NCBI RefSeq assembly: GCF_001898575.1
Contig: NZ_MKUD01000009.1
Span: 1 to 64,000 of the forward strand
Length of the DNA stretch: 64,000 bases
Reading direction: 5' to 3'
Source: Spirosoma sp. 48-14
GTDB taxonomy: Bacteria; Bacteroidota; Bacteroidia; Cytophagales; Spirosomataceae
In this document: piece by piece, positions 1-10,318 of the stretch
How positions within the stretch are numbered: position 1 is the first letter of the stretch
How the letters are laid out: each line of letters opens with the position of its first letter
Position numbers and translations under genes: made by a program
Notes under the pieces: generated by a model
What the model was told of the DNA's origin: nothing
Databases searched by the model: none
The model's input: the letters and a program-made list of their open reading frames with translations, nothing else

Positions 1-617
1 AGGAAGCCTTTGTTGTTAGTTTCCCAGGAGGTAGTCCAGGCCAGGGCGATGGTTTGGTCTTCCTGGGGTTTGGCCGTGAACGACACTAGACTTACCGGCT
101 GTATAGGGCCTGCAAATACTTTTAGCGCACTATTACCGTTATCGTTACTAGAATTATTTGTAGATAAGCCAGAAGCAACTGCATTTGCTATAACATTTGA
201 TTCAACACCGGGTTCATTTGCAATTACACCGCGTAACGACATCACCAAGGTATAAGTAGTATTAATAGGAACATCACCTTTATTACTATTTACAATCACA
301 GTGGTTCCTTTAGATGCGGTGTAACTACCTAAAGTTAATGTCAGGTTGGCCGTGGTACCAGATGGGACCGTAATTGAAGCACTGGTTACGCCCACTACTG
401 GAGGTACATTTATGGTGTAGGTAGCATTTGCGCTTTGAGGGATACTACTCGAGGTAGATGCATTCCCAAAACCAATAGTTACACTAGTGTATGTACCTAC
501 TGATAAGCTATATGGACTAACAATCACTCCATCTTTGACGATGTATGGGTCTTGGGCAAAGGCCGTAAAGCCAGTACACATTCCCAATAGCATGAAAAGT
601 AAAAGTTTCTTTATCAT
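1..617 (-). CDS. Secreted protein, 3' part outside the window
   Basis: The start is an ATG at 617 reading leftward, and the frame stays open to the window edge, giving at least 205 residues. The N-terminus (MIKKLLLFMLLGMCTGFTAFAQ) is a clear Sec signal peptide with likely cleavage after AFA-Q. The mature part is rich in Ser, Thr and Val and has alternating hydrophobic residues, which suggests beta-sandwich repeats. The last visible stretch (VSLVSFTAKP, then WTTSWETNNKGF) resembles the segment that in Bacteroidota often precedes a C-terminal type IX sorting domain, but that end lies outside the window. No enzyme motif is visible. Function unknown; an exported surface or adhesin-like protein is the best guess. 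Confidence 0.7.
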   Translation of the reverse strand, partial: MIKKLLLFMLLGMCTGFTAFAQDPYIVKDGVIVSPYSLSVGTYTSVTIGFGNASTSSSIPQSANATYTINVPPVVGVTSASITVPSGTTANLTLTLGSYTASKGTTVIVNSNKGDVPINTTYTLVMSLRGVIANEPGVESNVIANAVASGLSTNNSSNDNGNSALKVFAGPIQPVSLVSFTAKPQEDQTIALAWTTSWETNNKGF

Positions 618-1132
618 AATTGATAATTATAAGTTTAAAGTATCCCATACTAAGGGAATAAATCGTAAGTCAAATATCCTAAAAAAGACATTTGGCACAA
701 GTAAAATTAGTGTTGCGTATTTGTGATTATGGTATAAAGATTATTTAATGGGTCTTTGTCATATTGCTCACAGTATCATTATGTACATTGATATACCAGG
801 TAATTTCAGTGTTTTCTGCTACCCGGACTAGAATAGCAGCCATAATCTGTCGATCGCTGTTTTTTCGTAAACTACCGATCAGACAACTTATTGACGATTG
901 TTCATTTCGAACTCGTTGAAGCAACCGTTGATACCTGCCCCATTACATTTATCTTGTTTATCTTGGGTGAGTATGCTGGCATAAGCCGTTAGGAATGTAT
1001 GGGTGTAGTATCTATTAAAACCCATAGAACAGGAATTGGGGCTTATTGTACATATTTTTATGATAACCAGAAAAGTAGATTCAGTAGCATATTGGTATTA
1101 TGGTGGTAAACTGCTAGGTTTTATCTTTTCTT
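618..1132. other. AT-rich intergenic region, no gene seen
   Basis: This 515-base gap lies between the divergent starts of the truncated secreted protein and the oxidoreductase. It is more AT-rich than its surroundings. I found no convincing open frame, tRNA or strong hairpin, and no clean TAnnTTTG promoter element next to either start. It presumably holds both promoters. Confidence 0.5.
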
Positions 1133-2416
1133 ATGAACCACCATCTTAACCGCCGTGATTTTTTAAAACAGAGTAGTACGGCCGCCCTTAGTCTGGCTTT
1201 CGGGTACAGCCCGAACCGTAAGGTAGCCCCAAGCGACCGGGTTCGAGTTGCCCATATTGGTCTGAACGGCATGGGGACCAATCACCTGAACTGGTTTGCC
1301 AAATTACCAGAGGTTGAGGTGGTAGGCTTATGTGATGTCGATGAGACTCATCTGGCTAAAGCACTTTCAACCTTACAAACCCTGCAACCCAACACAACGG
1401 CTAAAACGTATTCTGATTTCCGATACCTGCTCGACCGACATGACATTGATGCCATCACCTGTGCAACCCCCGACCACTGGCACGCACAGATCGCGATTAT
1501 GGCGTTTCAGGCAGGCAAAGATGTTTACGGAGAAAAACCGCTATCCTACAGCGTGCGCGAAGGGCAGAAAATGCTGAAGGCGCTGAACCGCTACGATCGA
1601 ATTTTTCAATTAGGTACCCAGATCCATGCTGGCGACAATTACCACCGGGTTGTCGAACTTATCAAAGCGGGCGCTATCGGCAAAGTGCATACTGTCCGAC
1701 TCTGGAAAACCGGCTTCCCGCCTGTGCTTGGTCCAGCCAATTACCAGACTCCACCGGCTACGCTGAACTGGGATATGTGGCAAGGGCCTGCTCCTGTATC
1801 ACTCTACACCCCCGAACGTTGTCACTTTACCTACCGTTATTTTCTGGACTACTCAGGCGGTGTGTTTCAGGACTTTTGGTGTCATATTGCCGATGTGGTC
1901 TGGTGGTCGATCAATCCTACGGGTTTAAAACGGATTCAGGCGAAAGGCGAAGCCCCTGAAGGCATCGGCGATGCTCCCAAATGGATCGATATCGATTACG
2001 AATTTGATGGCCTGAACCTACACTGGACTAGTACTCCGCCTGATGTACCAGGAGCCGCTAAGCGAGGTATAGGCGCCTACTTTGAAGGTGATAAGGGCAC
2101 GCTTCTCTGCGACTACAACACTCGCGAGATTACGATAAACGGCGTAACTATGCCCGACATAGCCGAAATCCCCATTACCCTTGAACGGTCGCCCGGCCAC
2201 CAGCAAAATTTTATAGACTCGGTTAAATCCCGAAAACAGCCCGAATCTAATCTGGCCTACGCCCGTCAAATGACTATGCCTATGCACCTGGGTTTGATTT
2301 CGTATCGGCTTGGCGAACCGCTGGAGTGGAATGCTCACAAAGAGAAATTCAGGCATAATGCCGATGCCAACGCACTGCTGTCAAGAGACTATCGTAAAGG
2401 CTGGAATTTACTATAA
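1133..2416 (+). CDS. Gfo/Idh/MocA family oxidoreductase with Tat signal
   Basis: A 427-residue NAD(P)-dependent dehydrogenase of the Gfo/Idh/MocA family. The N-terminus has a twin-arginine motif (NRRDFLK, residues 6-12) followed by a hydrophobic stretch, so the protein is probably folded with its cofactor and exported by Tat. The Rossmann fold starts near residue 37, with a glycine-rich loop of the form GLNGMG. The family motif EKP is at 134-136, and ATPDHWHA (111-118) is the usual cofactor and substrate strand. Such exported members act on sugars or sugar derivatives, but the substrate cannot be read from the sequence. It is convergent with the regulator at 2578 and is probably transcribed alone; a link to the following glycan locus is possible but unproven. 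Confidence 0.88.
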   Translation: MNHHLNRRDFLKQSSTAALSLAFGYSPNRKVAPSDRVRVAHIGLNGMGTNHLNWFAKLPEVEVVGLCDVDETHLAKALSTLQTLQPNTTAKTYSDFRYLLDRHDIDAITCATPDHWHAQIAIMAFQAGKDVYGEKPLSYSVREGQKMLKALNRYDRIFQLGTQIHAGDNYHRVVELIKAGAIGKVHTVRLWKTGFPPVLGPANYQTPPATLNWDMWQGPAPVSLYTPERCHFTYRYFLDYSGGVFQDFWCHIADVVWWSINPTGLKRIQAKGEAPEGIGDAPKWIDIDYEFDGLNLHWTSTPPDVPGAAKRGIGAYFEGDKGTLLCDYNTREITINGVTMPDIAEIPITLERSPGHQQNFIDSVKSRKQPESNLAYARQMTMPMHLGLISYRLGEPLEWNAHKEKFRHNADANALLSRDYRKGWNLL

Positions 2417-2425
2417 GTTGAATTC

Positions 2426-2568
2426 GATTTGTCGTTTGACGTTGATTAAGAGGCTTTTTGAGTTCGTGAGGGCCGGTTCCTACAACCTGCCCTCACCCTA
2501 CCTGTGCCAAACGTTTTACGTTGACTAACTCAAACAACTTCTAAGTAAATACTATCAAACGACAAATC
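2426..2568. repeat. Long nested inverted repeat between convergent genes
   Basis: GATTTGTCGTTTGA at 2426-2439 is the exact reverse complement of 2555-2568. Inside lie TTTGAGTT/AACTCAAA and GTGAGGG/CCCTCAC, so the whole 143-base gap can fold into one long, interrupted stem. It sits exactly between two converging stop codons. It may act as a two-way terminator, although no clean T-run follows. Confidence 0.7.
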
Positions 2569-2577
2569 AGAGACTTA

Positions 2578-5439
2578 CTAATACTTCATCATAAACTCGC
2601 TCAGGTTCATATCGGCTTCGAGATCAAGCTTTTTACGAAGTCGGTACCGTTTTAACTCTACGCTCCGGTGAGTGATGTTCAGCAACTGGGCAATTTCCTT
2701 CGTCGACAGGTTCATACGCAGATAAGCTGCCAGTTTTAGATCACCCTGTCCTAAATCGGGGTACTGTTCGAGTAGTCGCTTCAGAAACTGCTCATGTACT
2801 TTATTGAAATTTGTCTCGAAGAGCTTCCAGTCCTGTTCACTCGAAATATTCGTATCAATCAAGGTTGTAATCCGCTGAAAATCATCACCCGGCACGCGAG
2901 TACCAGCACGTGCCTTCGCCCGATTCAGTTCCTCTTTTAATTGAATGAGGAGTTCGTTTTTCTGAATCAGCGCCATCGTTGAATTAGCCAATTCTTCTGA
3001 TTTTTGAATCAAGCCTTGTTCCAACTGTTCTTTCTGAAGCATGATAATTTCACGCTGATTCTGCTCTTCCTGTTGACGCAACTTTGTGGCCATCCGCTTT
3101 CGCATTCGGTTCTGCTGAATAGCTATCCGGCGAAGGTGTAACAGATAAGCCAGCCAGCCTGCCCCTACCAACAGGCCTAAATAGATCAGTTTAGCCCATA
3201 TGTTCCAGTACCAGGGTGGTCGAATCTCAAATGTCAGACTGCTTTCAGTTGGATTCAGGTTCGATTTCAGATGAAACGTGTACTGGCCAGGAGGCAGGTT
3301 ATTAAATTCTTTCTGATGTAAGGGCGTATAAGGCGACCACTCGCGAGTGCTATTTTCAAGCCAGTAACTGTACTTTACGGGTTGAGCATAGTAAGGGGTC
3401 GAATAGGTAAATAACAGATTAGACTGATCGTGAGAGAAGGTTAAATGGATTGCCGGTAGCTTTTCATTCGACATATAACGACTACCTGGATCATCTACAG
3501 GTGTAACAGTTCGAATGATGGGTGGGGGTACAGCTCTAGTTGGGTGATTTACCATAGAACGAGGCAAAATCGCAAATCCATTCTCGCGGCAGAAAGCAAT
3601 ATACCCTGGGTCCAGCTGAACAATTTTTTCGAAATCCTCTACCCACTGATTCGTTTGTATTGGCATATCGCCCGACACCCGCCCCTGCGGCTGTGTCCAC
3701 CCCACCGTTCCATCCTTACGAAGCAAAAACAAACTGGAATCTGGCATGGGGAAAATTTTTCGGATGGTATGATCGGCCCAGGCATAAACGACCGAAGCAG
3801 GAATAAAGCGGTCGTTTGAAGCGTCATATATACGCAACCCCTCCGACATAGTCAGCACGATCCGATTACTGACCCGGCAAAGGTTTAACACGGGGCTATG
3901 AAACGCATCATCCGTATACTCTTTGTTACTGGCTACCTTATGCAGGTCGGCGGTGAGCGTCAACCGTTGGAGGCCCAGATTCGATGCTTTATTCACCCAT
4001 ATACTACCTGCTGCATCTTCCTCCAACTGACGAACAGGCGCTGAAAAACCGTCGACCGTGTGCGAAAAAGCCCATTTCCCCTGTTTGTCTTTCTGGTAAA
4101 TGCAGAGATTTGTATAGGTCCCCTGAATAAGTTTGTCGGGGTGATTCTTCAAACGACTCAACACCCACCCACCCGTAATGGAACAGATAAGCTGCGCCTG
4201 AGCTCCCTCTATTCGGAACGTTCCTTTGTTATGCCCGCATAGTAACTGATCATCAATCACAGCCAGATCCCAGACCTGACCCTGCGTTCCCGGAATCAGT
4301 TTAAACGGTATGTCAGGCTGGTGCAACGGCCGATAATATATTCCACGATTCGTTCCCAAATACAGATTCTCACCATACCGAGCCATGTCGTAAGGAGTCC
4401 CTAAATTACCCTCATTATCCGTAAAGTACCGTACTGGCGAACTTATATTGATACGATCAATACCTTTATCCAGACCAAGCCATAAATCTCCATCATTATC
4501 ACGGCACATGGCTAGTACCGTATTATTCTGCAACCCATTCCGCTGGTTGAAATGGTCGCGGATACGCCCGTCGGCGGTGGTAATTACAACACCATTCAGC
4601 AAGGTTCCAAAGGCATACAGCTCCGACGTTAACCGAACACCCCGGTTCAGGCGATTTTGCTGAAAAAAGGTATTGAGCTGCGCATTAAACGGCATAAATC
4701 GCTGGCCATCGTACCGATATACACCTCGTTCGGTACCAATAAGTATATCCTGACTACCAATGGGCAGAATCGTATTGATCGTTTCGCGGCCCAGAAACTC
4801 ACTCCCCTGTATCAACTGATACTGATCCCCCTGTAACTCATACAATCCTTTACCCAACACTTCCAGCAAGGATCGATTGTATACCTGGTGAATAAACAGA
4901 ATCGTGGCCGGTGGTGGTAAGAACTGGATACGTCCCTGCCTGTATCTATATACGTAAGCAAAAGACTGAAATAAAACGCCATCGGTTGTGATCTGAATAT
5001 TCCAGATTTCTTCCCGTAAAAAACCCTTTTCCCGAATCAGGGGCACGAGTGAATGGTAGACTAATTCGCCATTCTTTCCGGGAAACCAGTATCCGAACTC
5101 GCCCAAAGCACCCGTATAGATTCGACCTTCCTGATCGATAGCGACAGATCGCACTCGTTGTTTTCGGGGGAGTTCATACACGCGCCAGTTACTGCCATCA
5201 AATTCGAGTAATCCCTTCGAGTTGGCAAAATACATGAATCGGCTCCGGTAATTCTGTGCCACACTCCAGTTCTGGTTATAGGCTCCGTACTGTTGACGGC
5301 TATACGGCATAAGCTCAGGACGACAAAAACCGTAAGGCGACTGGGCTATGGCAGGCATGATGAGGAGGACATAGCATCCCCAAATACCAACCACCCAACG
5401 TCCAAAGACAGTTCTGCTTACATACATCCCGTTTTGCAT
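2578..5439 (-). CDS. Membrane-spanning beta-propeller regulator with LuxR-type HTH
   Basis: Read from the ATG at 5439 (953 residues; an ATG at 5427 is equally plausible, and a GTG at 5553 is less so because a good signal sequence starts only at the later ATGs). After the signal sequence comes a large periplasmic part with two-component-regulator propeller repeats, then a Y_Y_Y domain ending near residue 735, one membrane segment at about 744-768, a charged coiled coil, and a C-terminal GerE/LuxR-type helix-turn-helix (STKEIAQLLNITHRSVELKR). There is no histidine kinase or receiver domain, so this is a one-component sensor, unlike classical hybrid two-component systems. It is divergent from the SusC gene 234 bases away and is the obvious candidate for its regulator, probably by binding a glycan fragment in the periplasm. 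That role is inferred from position. Confidence 0.85.
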   Translation of the reverse strand: MQNGMYVSRTVFGRWVVGIWGCYVLLIMPAIAQSPYGFCRPELMPYSRQQYGAYNQNWSVAQNYRSRFMYFANSKGLLEFDGSNWRVYELPRKQRVRSVAIDQEGRIYTGALGEFGYWFPGKNGELVYHSLVPLIREKGFLREEIWNIQITTDGVLFQSFAYVYRYRQGRIQFLPPPATILFIHQVYNRSLLEVLGKGLYELQGDQYQLIQGSEFLGRETINTILPIGSQDILIGTERGVYRYDGQRFMPFNAQLNTFFQQNRLNRGVRLTSELYAFGTLLNGVVITTADGRIRDHFNQRNGLQNNTVLAMCRDNDGDLWLGLDKGIDRINISSPVRYFTDNEGNLGTPYDMARYGENLYLGTNRGIYYRPLHQPDIPFKLIPGTQGQVWDLAVIDDQLLCGHNKGTFRIEGAQAQLICSITGGWVLSRLKNHPDKLIQGTYTNLCIYQKDKQGKWAFSHTVDGFSAPVRQLEEDAAGSIWVNKASNLGLQRLTLTADLHKVASNKEYTDDAFHSPVLNLCRVSNRIVLTMSEGLRIYDASNDRFIPASVVYAWADHTIRKIFPMPDSSLFLLRKDGTVGWTQPQGRVSGDMPIQTNQWVEDFEKIVQLDPGYIAFCRENGFAILPRSMVNHPTRAVPPPIIRTVTPVDDPGSRYMSNEKLPAIHLTFSHDQSNLLFTYSTPYYAQPVKYSYWLENSTREWSPYTPLHQKEFNNLPPGQYTFHLKSNLNPTESSLTFEIRPPWYWNIWAKLIYLGLLVGAGWLAYLLHLRRIAIQQNRMRKRMATKLRQQEEQNQREIIMLQKEQLEQGLIQKSEELANSTMALIQKNELLIQLKEELNRAKARAGTRVPGDDFQRITTLIDTNISSEQDWKLFETNFNKVHEQFLKRLLEQYPDLGQGDLKLAAYLRMNLSTKEIAQLLNITHRSVELKRYRLRKKLDLEADMNLSEFMMKY

Positions 5440-5554
5440 AAAAACAGCGCCTGATACGCTGTGATGTATTAAAAAACATTGATTACTGGCTAAAAAAGCC
5501 AGAATGATGTGGTAATGATGTACCCCTTTTTTATAGGCTAAGTTAGTGTTCACC

Positions 5555-5562
5555 TACTTTTG
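5555..5562 (+). promoter_or_regulatory. Candidate -7 element upstream of SusC
   Basis: TACTTTTG fits the Bacteroidota -7 consensus TAnnTTTG and lies 112 bases before the SusC start. I see no good TTG at the expected -33 distance, so a regulated, activator-dependent promoter would fit, but the call is weak. Confidence 0.3.
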
Positions 5563-5673
5563 TGCAAAAAAATATTAGAAAGTTATTGCGGATCTCTGTT
5601 ATAACACATAGCTGTACATCAGCAAAAACAGCTTTACAGAAACGCCACGCAAGCAATCTTAACCAGATCAACT

Positions 5674-8600
5674 ATGGATTACATTTTTCTTGGTTGGAGA
5701 ACAAAATGGGTAATTAATCTGGTACTATGCCTGGTTTTCTACTCATTCATAAACCTGGCATGGGCCAGGCATGCCCCCCCCATACGCATAACGGGTAAAG
5801 TGACCGATGGCGCAACGACTGTAGGTCTGCCGGGAGTAACTGTACAGGTCAAAGGCACAAATACTGGTACCGTTACCGATGCCAACGGAGCCTTTTCAAT
5901 TCAGGCAGATGATACCGCAACCCTGATCGTTTCGAGCATTGGCTATCAGAAACAGGAAATTGCAGTGAATGGGCAGACAACCATCAATGTATCGTTGCAG
6001 GAAGATACCCGGTCTCTGACCGAAGTAGTCGTCATTGGGTATGGCACCCAGCGGAAGGCCGACGTTACCGGGGCTACCGTAACGATAAAAGGGGAAGAAC
6101 TGGCAAAGCAGCCCGTTCTTACAGCTACACAGGCCTTGCAGGGAAAAGCGGCAGGGGTGCAGATTATCAGTAGCGGCCAGCCTGGAACATCTCCCACGAT
6201 ACGTATCCGGGGTACAAGTACGGCCCTGGCAGGAACAGCAGCCCTGTTTGTCGTGGACGGTGTGCTAACGGACGACATTTCAAACATCAACACGGCTGAT
6301 ATTACCAACATCGATGTACTGAAAGACGCATCGGCAACCGCCATTTACGGGGCTCGGGGTGCCAATGGTGTGGTTATAATCACCACAAAGAAAGGGACCA
6401 CAGGAAAAATGACGGTCAACTATTCGGGCAACGCCGGTTTCCGCATGCCAGCCAGCCTGGTCAGGATGGCCAATGCAACTGAATATGCCAACTATGTGAG
6501 TGCTGCGAGTGGTAATGTTGTTAACCCAGGTACCACATCCACCGACTGGTACGGACAAATTATTCGGAACGGCTTCCAGCAAAACCACGGCCTGTCCGTC
6601 AACGGTGGTACCGACAAAGCCACCTACTTCCTGAGTGCAGGGTATTTTACCGATCAGGGTATTGTGATCGACAATATCTACAAGCGGTTTACCCTTCGGG
6701 CCAATAACGATTTCACCTTCAGCAAATACGTTAAAGCCGGTATTTCCGCTTCGTACTCGAATGGCGATAACCAGATCGCTAACCTGAATTCAGCCTACAA
6801 TGATGCCTATCGGGCCGCCCCGATTATACCATCGAAAGCAGGGACTAAATACGGCAATACGTCTGTATACCAGAACGTAGGCAACCCGATCATGGATATT
6901 GAGAAGAACAACAATAAAGCAACGGATAATCGTCTTTTGGGTTCTGCGTATCTGGATATCAAGCCCATTGAGTGGCTTACTCTACGCAGTGAAATGGGGG
7001 GCGACTGGCTGAATCAGAATAGCCGGGTTTATAATTATCAGTTTAATAACGATACTACATCGTTTATTACTCCCGGTGGTAATCAGCGTAATCCGAATAG
7101 TAATCTCACCTTCGAAAATACACGGACCTTTCACTGGACCTGGAACAATTTAGCAACCTTTAGTAAGAAGTTCGATAAACATAACCTAACCGTACTGGTC
7201 GGTACAACTGCCGAACAATATACGCAGGTCAAGTTCTCAGCTTTCCGGAAAGATGTTCCGGCGGCACAGAACTTATGGTACATCGGCACCGGCAATGCCA
7301 ATACGTCGACTAACGACGGGACAGGCGACAAATACACCCGCAATTCCTACATCGGGCGTGTCAATTATAACTTCAACGACAAATATTTACTCACGGCTAC
7401 CCTTCGGGCCGACGGCTCTTCCCGGTTCCCGAGCCGGAACCGCTGGGGTTATTTCCCGTCAGTGGGAGCAGGCTGGCTACTAACCAGCGAACCATTCATG
7501 CAAAGCCAGCAGATTTTCGATATTCTGAAACTGCGGGCCAGCTGGGGACGCGTTGGTAATGACCGCATACCCTCCGATTCCTATACGGTTACGGTACAGC
7601 CTAACCTTGCCTATCCGTTCGGAGGAGGTATTGCTACGCCAGGTAGTGCGATTACCCAAATTAAAGACCCTAATCTGAAGTGGGAAACTACCGAAGAAGC
7701 GGATCTGGGTGTTGAATTCTCGGCGCTTAATGGGCGGCTGTCGGGCGAGGTCAACTATTACAACAAAAAAGCCCGAGACCTGCTGATCAACGTTAAAGTA
7801 CCTTCCGTGACGGGTGATGCCGATGGCGTTGTGCTGACCAATGCGGCTTCGATTCAGAACCAGGGACTGGAAGTTACCCTAAACTGGCGGGGCAAAATTA
7901 CTAACAATATTTCCTACCGCGTAGGGGCCAATGCTACCCTCAACCAGAACAAAGTCATTGGCTTAAATGGTGGGCAACCGATTCTGGATGGTGGCGTGGG
8001 CGCCAACCAGCAGTACACGACCCGAACCGACAATGGACAGCCTGTCGGAAGCTTTTACGTCCTACAGGTACTGGGCGTTTTCCAGACTGCCGATGAGGTT
8101 GCCAACTATAAAAGTGCAACCGGCCAGGTCATTCAGCCGTCGGCCAATCCGGGTGATTTTAAATACCAGGATACAAATGGCGATGGCAAAATCGATGATA
8201 ACGATCGGGTGTTTGCCGGCTCCTACCAACCGAAAGCTTACTTCGGCCTGAATGCCGGACTGACCTGGAAAGGCCTCGATTTCAGCGTTGATTTTTACGG
8301 GAACGTCGGCAATCAGGTTTACAATGGTAAGCGTGGATTCCGTCAGAACCAACTGGACAACGTCGAACGGTCGATGGCGTATGGGCGCTGGTCGCCGGGT
8401 AGCGGCATCCAGAATGAGCCCGGTGCCAACAGTGGCAACCTGCCTGCCTCTACCTATTTCGTTGAATCGGGTTCGTTTGTGCGCATCAACAATGCCACGC
8501 TGGGCTACAAACTTCCCGACAAGCTGCTCGAAAAGGTCAGGATAAGCAGTGTGCGGGTGTTTGTTACGGCGCAGAACATTCTGACGATCAAGAAGTACAG

Positions 8601-8706
8601 CGGTTTTACAGCCGAACTATCGGGCAATCCAACCAATCAGGGAATTGAACTGAACGCGTATCCAACCACCCAAACGTACGCCCTGGGGCTGAACGTGGGC
8701 TTTTAA
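5674..8706 (+). CDS. SusC/RagA family TonB-linked outer-membrane transporter
   Basis: A 1010-residue outer-membrane importer for oligosaccharides. After a signal peptide ending near residue 31 there is a carboxypeptidase-D-regulatory-like domain (about 39-115, with ITGKVTD and GLPGVTV), then the SusC signature TEVVVIGYGTQ, a plug domain with the DVLKDASATAIYGARGANGV motif, and a long 22-strand barrel ending in the aromatic GLNVGF. The length is usual for the family. Fifteen bases separate it from the SusD gene, so the two are co-transcribed and should form the lidded SusCD complex. Energy would come from TonB-ExbBD encoded elsewhere. A run of eight C bases lies just after the signal peptide codons. 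The substrate is inferred from the downstream GH144-like genes, not from this protein. Confidence 0.96.
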   Translation: MDYIFLGWRTKWVINLVLCLVFYSFINLAWARHAPPIRITGKVTDGATTVGLPGVTVQVKGTNTGTVTDANGAFSIQADDTATLIVSSIGYQKQEIAVNGQTTINVSLQEDTRSLTEVVVIGYGTQRKADVTGATVTIKGEELAKQPVLTATQALQGKAAGVQIISSGQPGTSPTIRIRGTSTALAGTAALFVVDGVLTDDISNINTADITNIDVLKDASATAIYGARGANGVVIITTKKGTTGKMTVNYSGNAGFRMPASLVRMANATEYANYVSAASGNVVNPGTTSTDWYGQIIRNGFQQNHGLSVNGGTDKATYFLSAGYFTDQGIVIDNIYKRFTLRANNDFTFSKYVKAGISASYSNGDNQIANLNSAYNDAYRAAPIIPSKAGTKYGNTSVYQNVGNPIMDIEKNNNKATDNRLLGSAYLDIKPIEWLTLRSEMGGDWLNQNSRVYNYQFNNDTTSFITPGGNQRNPNSNLTFENTRTFHWTWNNLATFSKKFDKHNLTVLVGTTAEQYTQVKFSAFRKDVPAAQNLWYIGTGNANTSTNDGTGDKYTRNSYIGRVNYNFNDKYLLTATLRADGSSRFPSRNRWGYFPSVGAGWLLTSEPFMQSQQIFDILKLRASWGRVGNDRIPSDSYTVTVQPNLAYPFGGGIATPGSAITQIKDPNLKWETTEEADLGVEFSALNGRLSGEVNYYNKKARDLLINVKVPSVTGDADGVVLTNAASIQNQGLEVTLNWRGKITNNISYRVGANATLNQNKVIGLNGGQPILDGGVGANQQYTTRTDNGQPVGSFYVLQVLGVFQTADEVANYKSATGQVIQPSANPGDFKYQDTNGDGKIDDNDRVFAGSYQPKAYFGLNAGLTWKGLDFSVDFYGNVGNQVYNGKRGFRQNQLDNVERSMAYGRWSPGSGIQNEPGANSGNLPASTYFVESGSFVRINNATLGYKLPDKLLEKVRISSVRVFVTAQNILTIKKYSGFTAELSGNPTNQGIELNAYPTTQTYALGLNVGF

Positions 8707-8721
8707 CCTGACTCGACACAA

Positions 8722-10257
8722 ATGAAACGGACTACCTATATCTCACTCAGTATCGGTTTTACAGCCGTTTTGCTGACGGCTTCCTGCCAGAAGAGCTTTC
8801 TGGATGTACCCATTCAGGGCCAGGCTACTACAGCTACCGACCCAAATCTGGCGGTCAACCTGGTGACGGGTGTTTACAACAGTCTTTACAACAGTGAAGC
8901 GTTTGGCGGTGCCGGGGGCGACATTCACGGCATTAGCTTTATTGCGGCTACCAATATCATTTCTGACGATGCCGACAAAGGGAGCTTTGATGGTGATCAG
9001 CCTAGCCTGAAAGACATCGATAATTTTACCACGACGCCCACCAACAATTTCGTAGCAGCTCTCTGGAATGGCTATTACAGTGGTATTGCTCGCGCCAATC
9101 AGGCCCTGGCAGCGCTGCAAACCGCTTCTATCGATGCCAGTACGAAAAGCCGGCTAATGGGCGAAGTTCGCTTCATCCGGGGGTACTATTACTTCAACCT
9201 GGTTCGGTTTTTCGGGAAAGTGCCTAAAGTCGTTCGCGTACCGAACGATGCACAGGATGCCAATACGGATCCTGCTTTCCAGACCAGAGCCCCAGTCGAT
9301 ACGATTTACAATGTGATTACACAAGACCTGCAATACGCCATCAGTAATCTGCCTTTGCGGGCACAAGCGGGCGCTGGTCACGCCAACAAAGGAGCTGCAC
9401 AGGCGTTACTGGCCAAAACATACCTCTACCGCAAAAACTGGCAACAGGTACAGGCTCTTACGCAGGAAGTTATCAACTCAGGACAGTATGCTCTGTTGCC
9501 CGACTATTCGATTATCTGGCGATATGCAGGGAACAACAGCAGCGAATCCATTTTCGAAACGCAGAGTGGAACATTCAACAACGGCGATATTGCGGTAGGA
9601 GGTTATTGCACCTGGCAAGGACCCCGTGTAGGCGGAAAAGGAGGATGGACCGATTTAGGCTTTGGTTTCGATACGCCTTCTGCCGATCTGGTCAATGCCT
9701 ACGAATCGGGCGATAAGCGAAAACCGGCTACCATCATTTTCATCGACACCAGCCCGCAACATAAAGGGACAGTCCTGTACGACGGATTCCGCATTCCCAG
9801 TGCCGATTCAGTTCAGAACCTGTATTACAACTACAAAGCCTACGCGAGTGAAAACCCAAATGTCGAACCCTACTTAGGTAATCGCGATAAAAAGCAGAAA
9901 AATGTACGGCTCCTACGCTACGCCGATGTGCTGCTGATGGCCGCCGAAGCCAGCAACGAACTCGGCCAAAGTGCGCAGGCCATTACGTATCTGAACATGG
10001 TCCGCAACCGAGCGGGACTAACAGCCACAAAAGCGGCTTCTCAGACCGACCTAAAGCAGGCTATCTGGAAAGAACGCCGGATAGAACTGGCGATGGAACA
10101 CGACCGCTTTTTCGATCTGGTTCGGACAGGCCGTGCTGCACAGGTGATGCAGGCAGCGGGCAAAAATTTCGTAGCAGGTAAAAACGAACTACTACCTGTA
10201 CCAAGCTTACAGATACAGCTCAGTGGAGGGCAACTGGACCAGAATCCAGGGTACTAA
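8722..10257 (+). CDS. RagB/SusD family glycan-binding lipoprotein
   Basis: A 511-residue surface lipoprotein that closes the SusC barrel and binds the glycan. The signal peptide ends in the lipobox LTASC, with the lipidated Cys near residue 22. The N-terminal and C-terminal SusD folds are both present: TPR-like helices around ARANQALAAL and GEVRFIRGYYYFNLVRFFG, and the conserved C-terminal block with ADVLLMAAEA, YLNMVRNRAGL and WKERRIELAMEHDRFFDLVRTG. It ends with the usual LDQNPGY. It is the second gene of the operon and is followed after 61 bases by the LamG lipoprotein. Confidence 0.96.
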   Translation: MKRTTYISLSIGFTAVLLTASCQKSFLDVPIQGQATTATDPNLAVNLVTGVYNSLYNSEAFGGAGGDIHGISFIAATNIISDDADKGSFDGDQPSLKDIDNFTTTPTNNFVAALWNGYYSGIARANQALAALQTASIDASTKSRLMGEVRFIRGYYYFNLVRFFGKVPKVVRVPNDAQDANTDPAFQTRAPVDTIYNVITQDLQYAISNLPLRAQAGAGHANKGAAQALLAKTYLYRKNWQQVQALTQEVINSGQYALLPDYSIIWRYAGNNSSESIFETQSGTFNNGDIAVGGYCTWQGPRVGGKGGWTDLGFGFDTPSADLVNAYESGDKRKPATIIFIDTSPQHKGTVLYDGFRIPSADSVQNLYYNYKAYASENPNVEPYLGNRDKKQKNVRLLRYADVLLMAAEASNELGQSAQAITYLNMVRNRAGLTATKAASQTDLKQAIWKERRIELAMEHDRFFDLVRTGRAAQVMQAAGKNFVAGKNELLPVPSLQIQLSGGQLDQNPGY

Positions 10258-10318
10258 GATAAACCAAGCATTTTCGATTACAAGTCCAATAAATCCAATT
10301 CAATTAAAACAACTAAAC

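Noticed and set aside
487..726. Open frame of 79 codons on the plus strand
   Set aside because: It is antisense to the start of the secreted protein gene, which has a convincing signal peptide, and then continues into AT-rich intergenic sequence.
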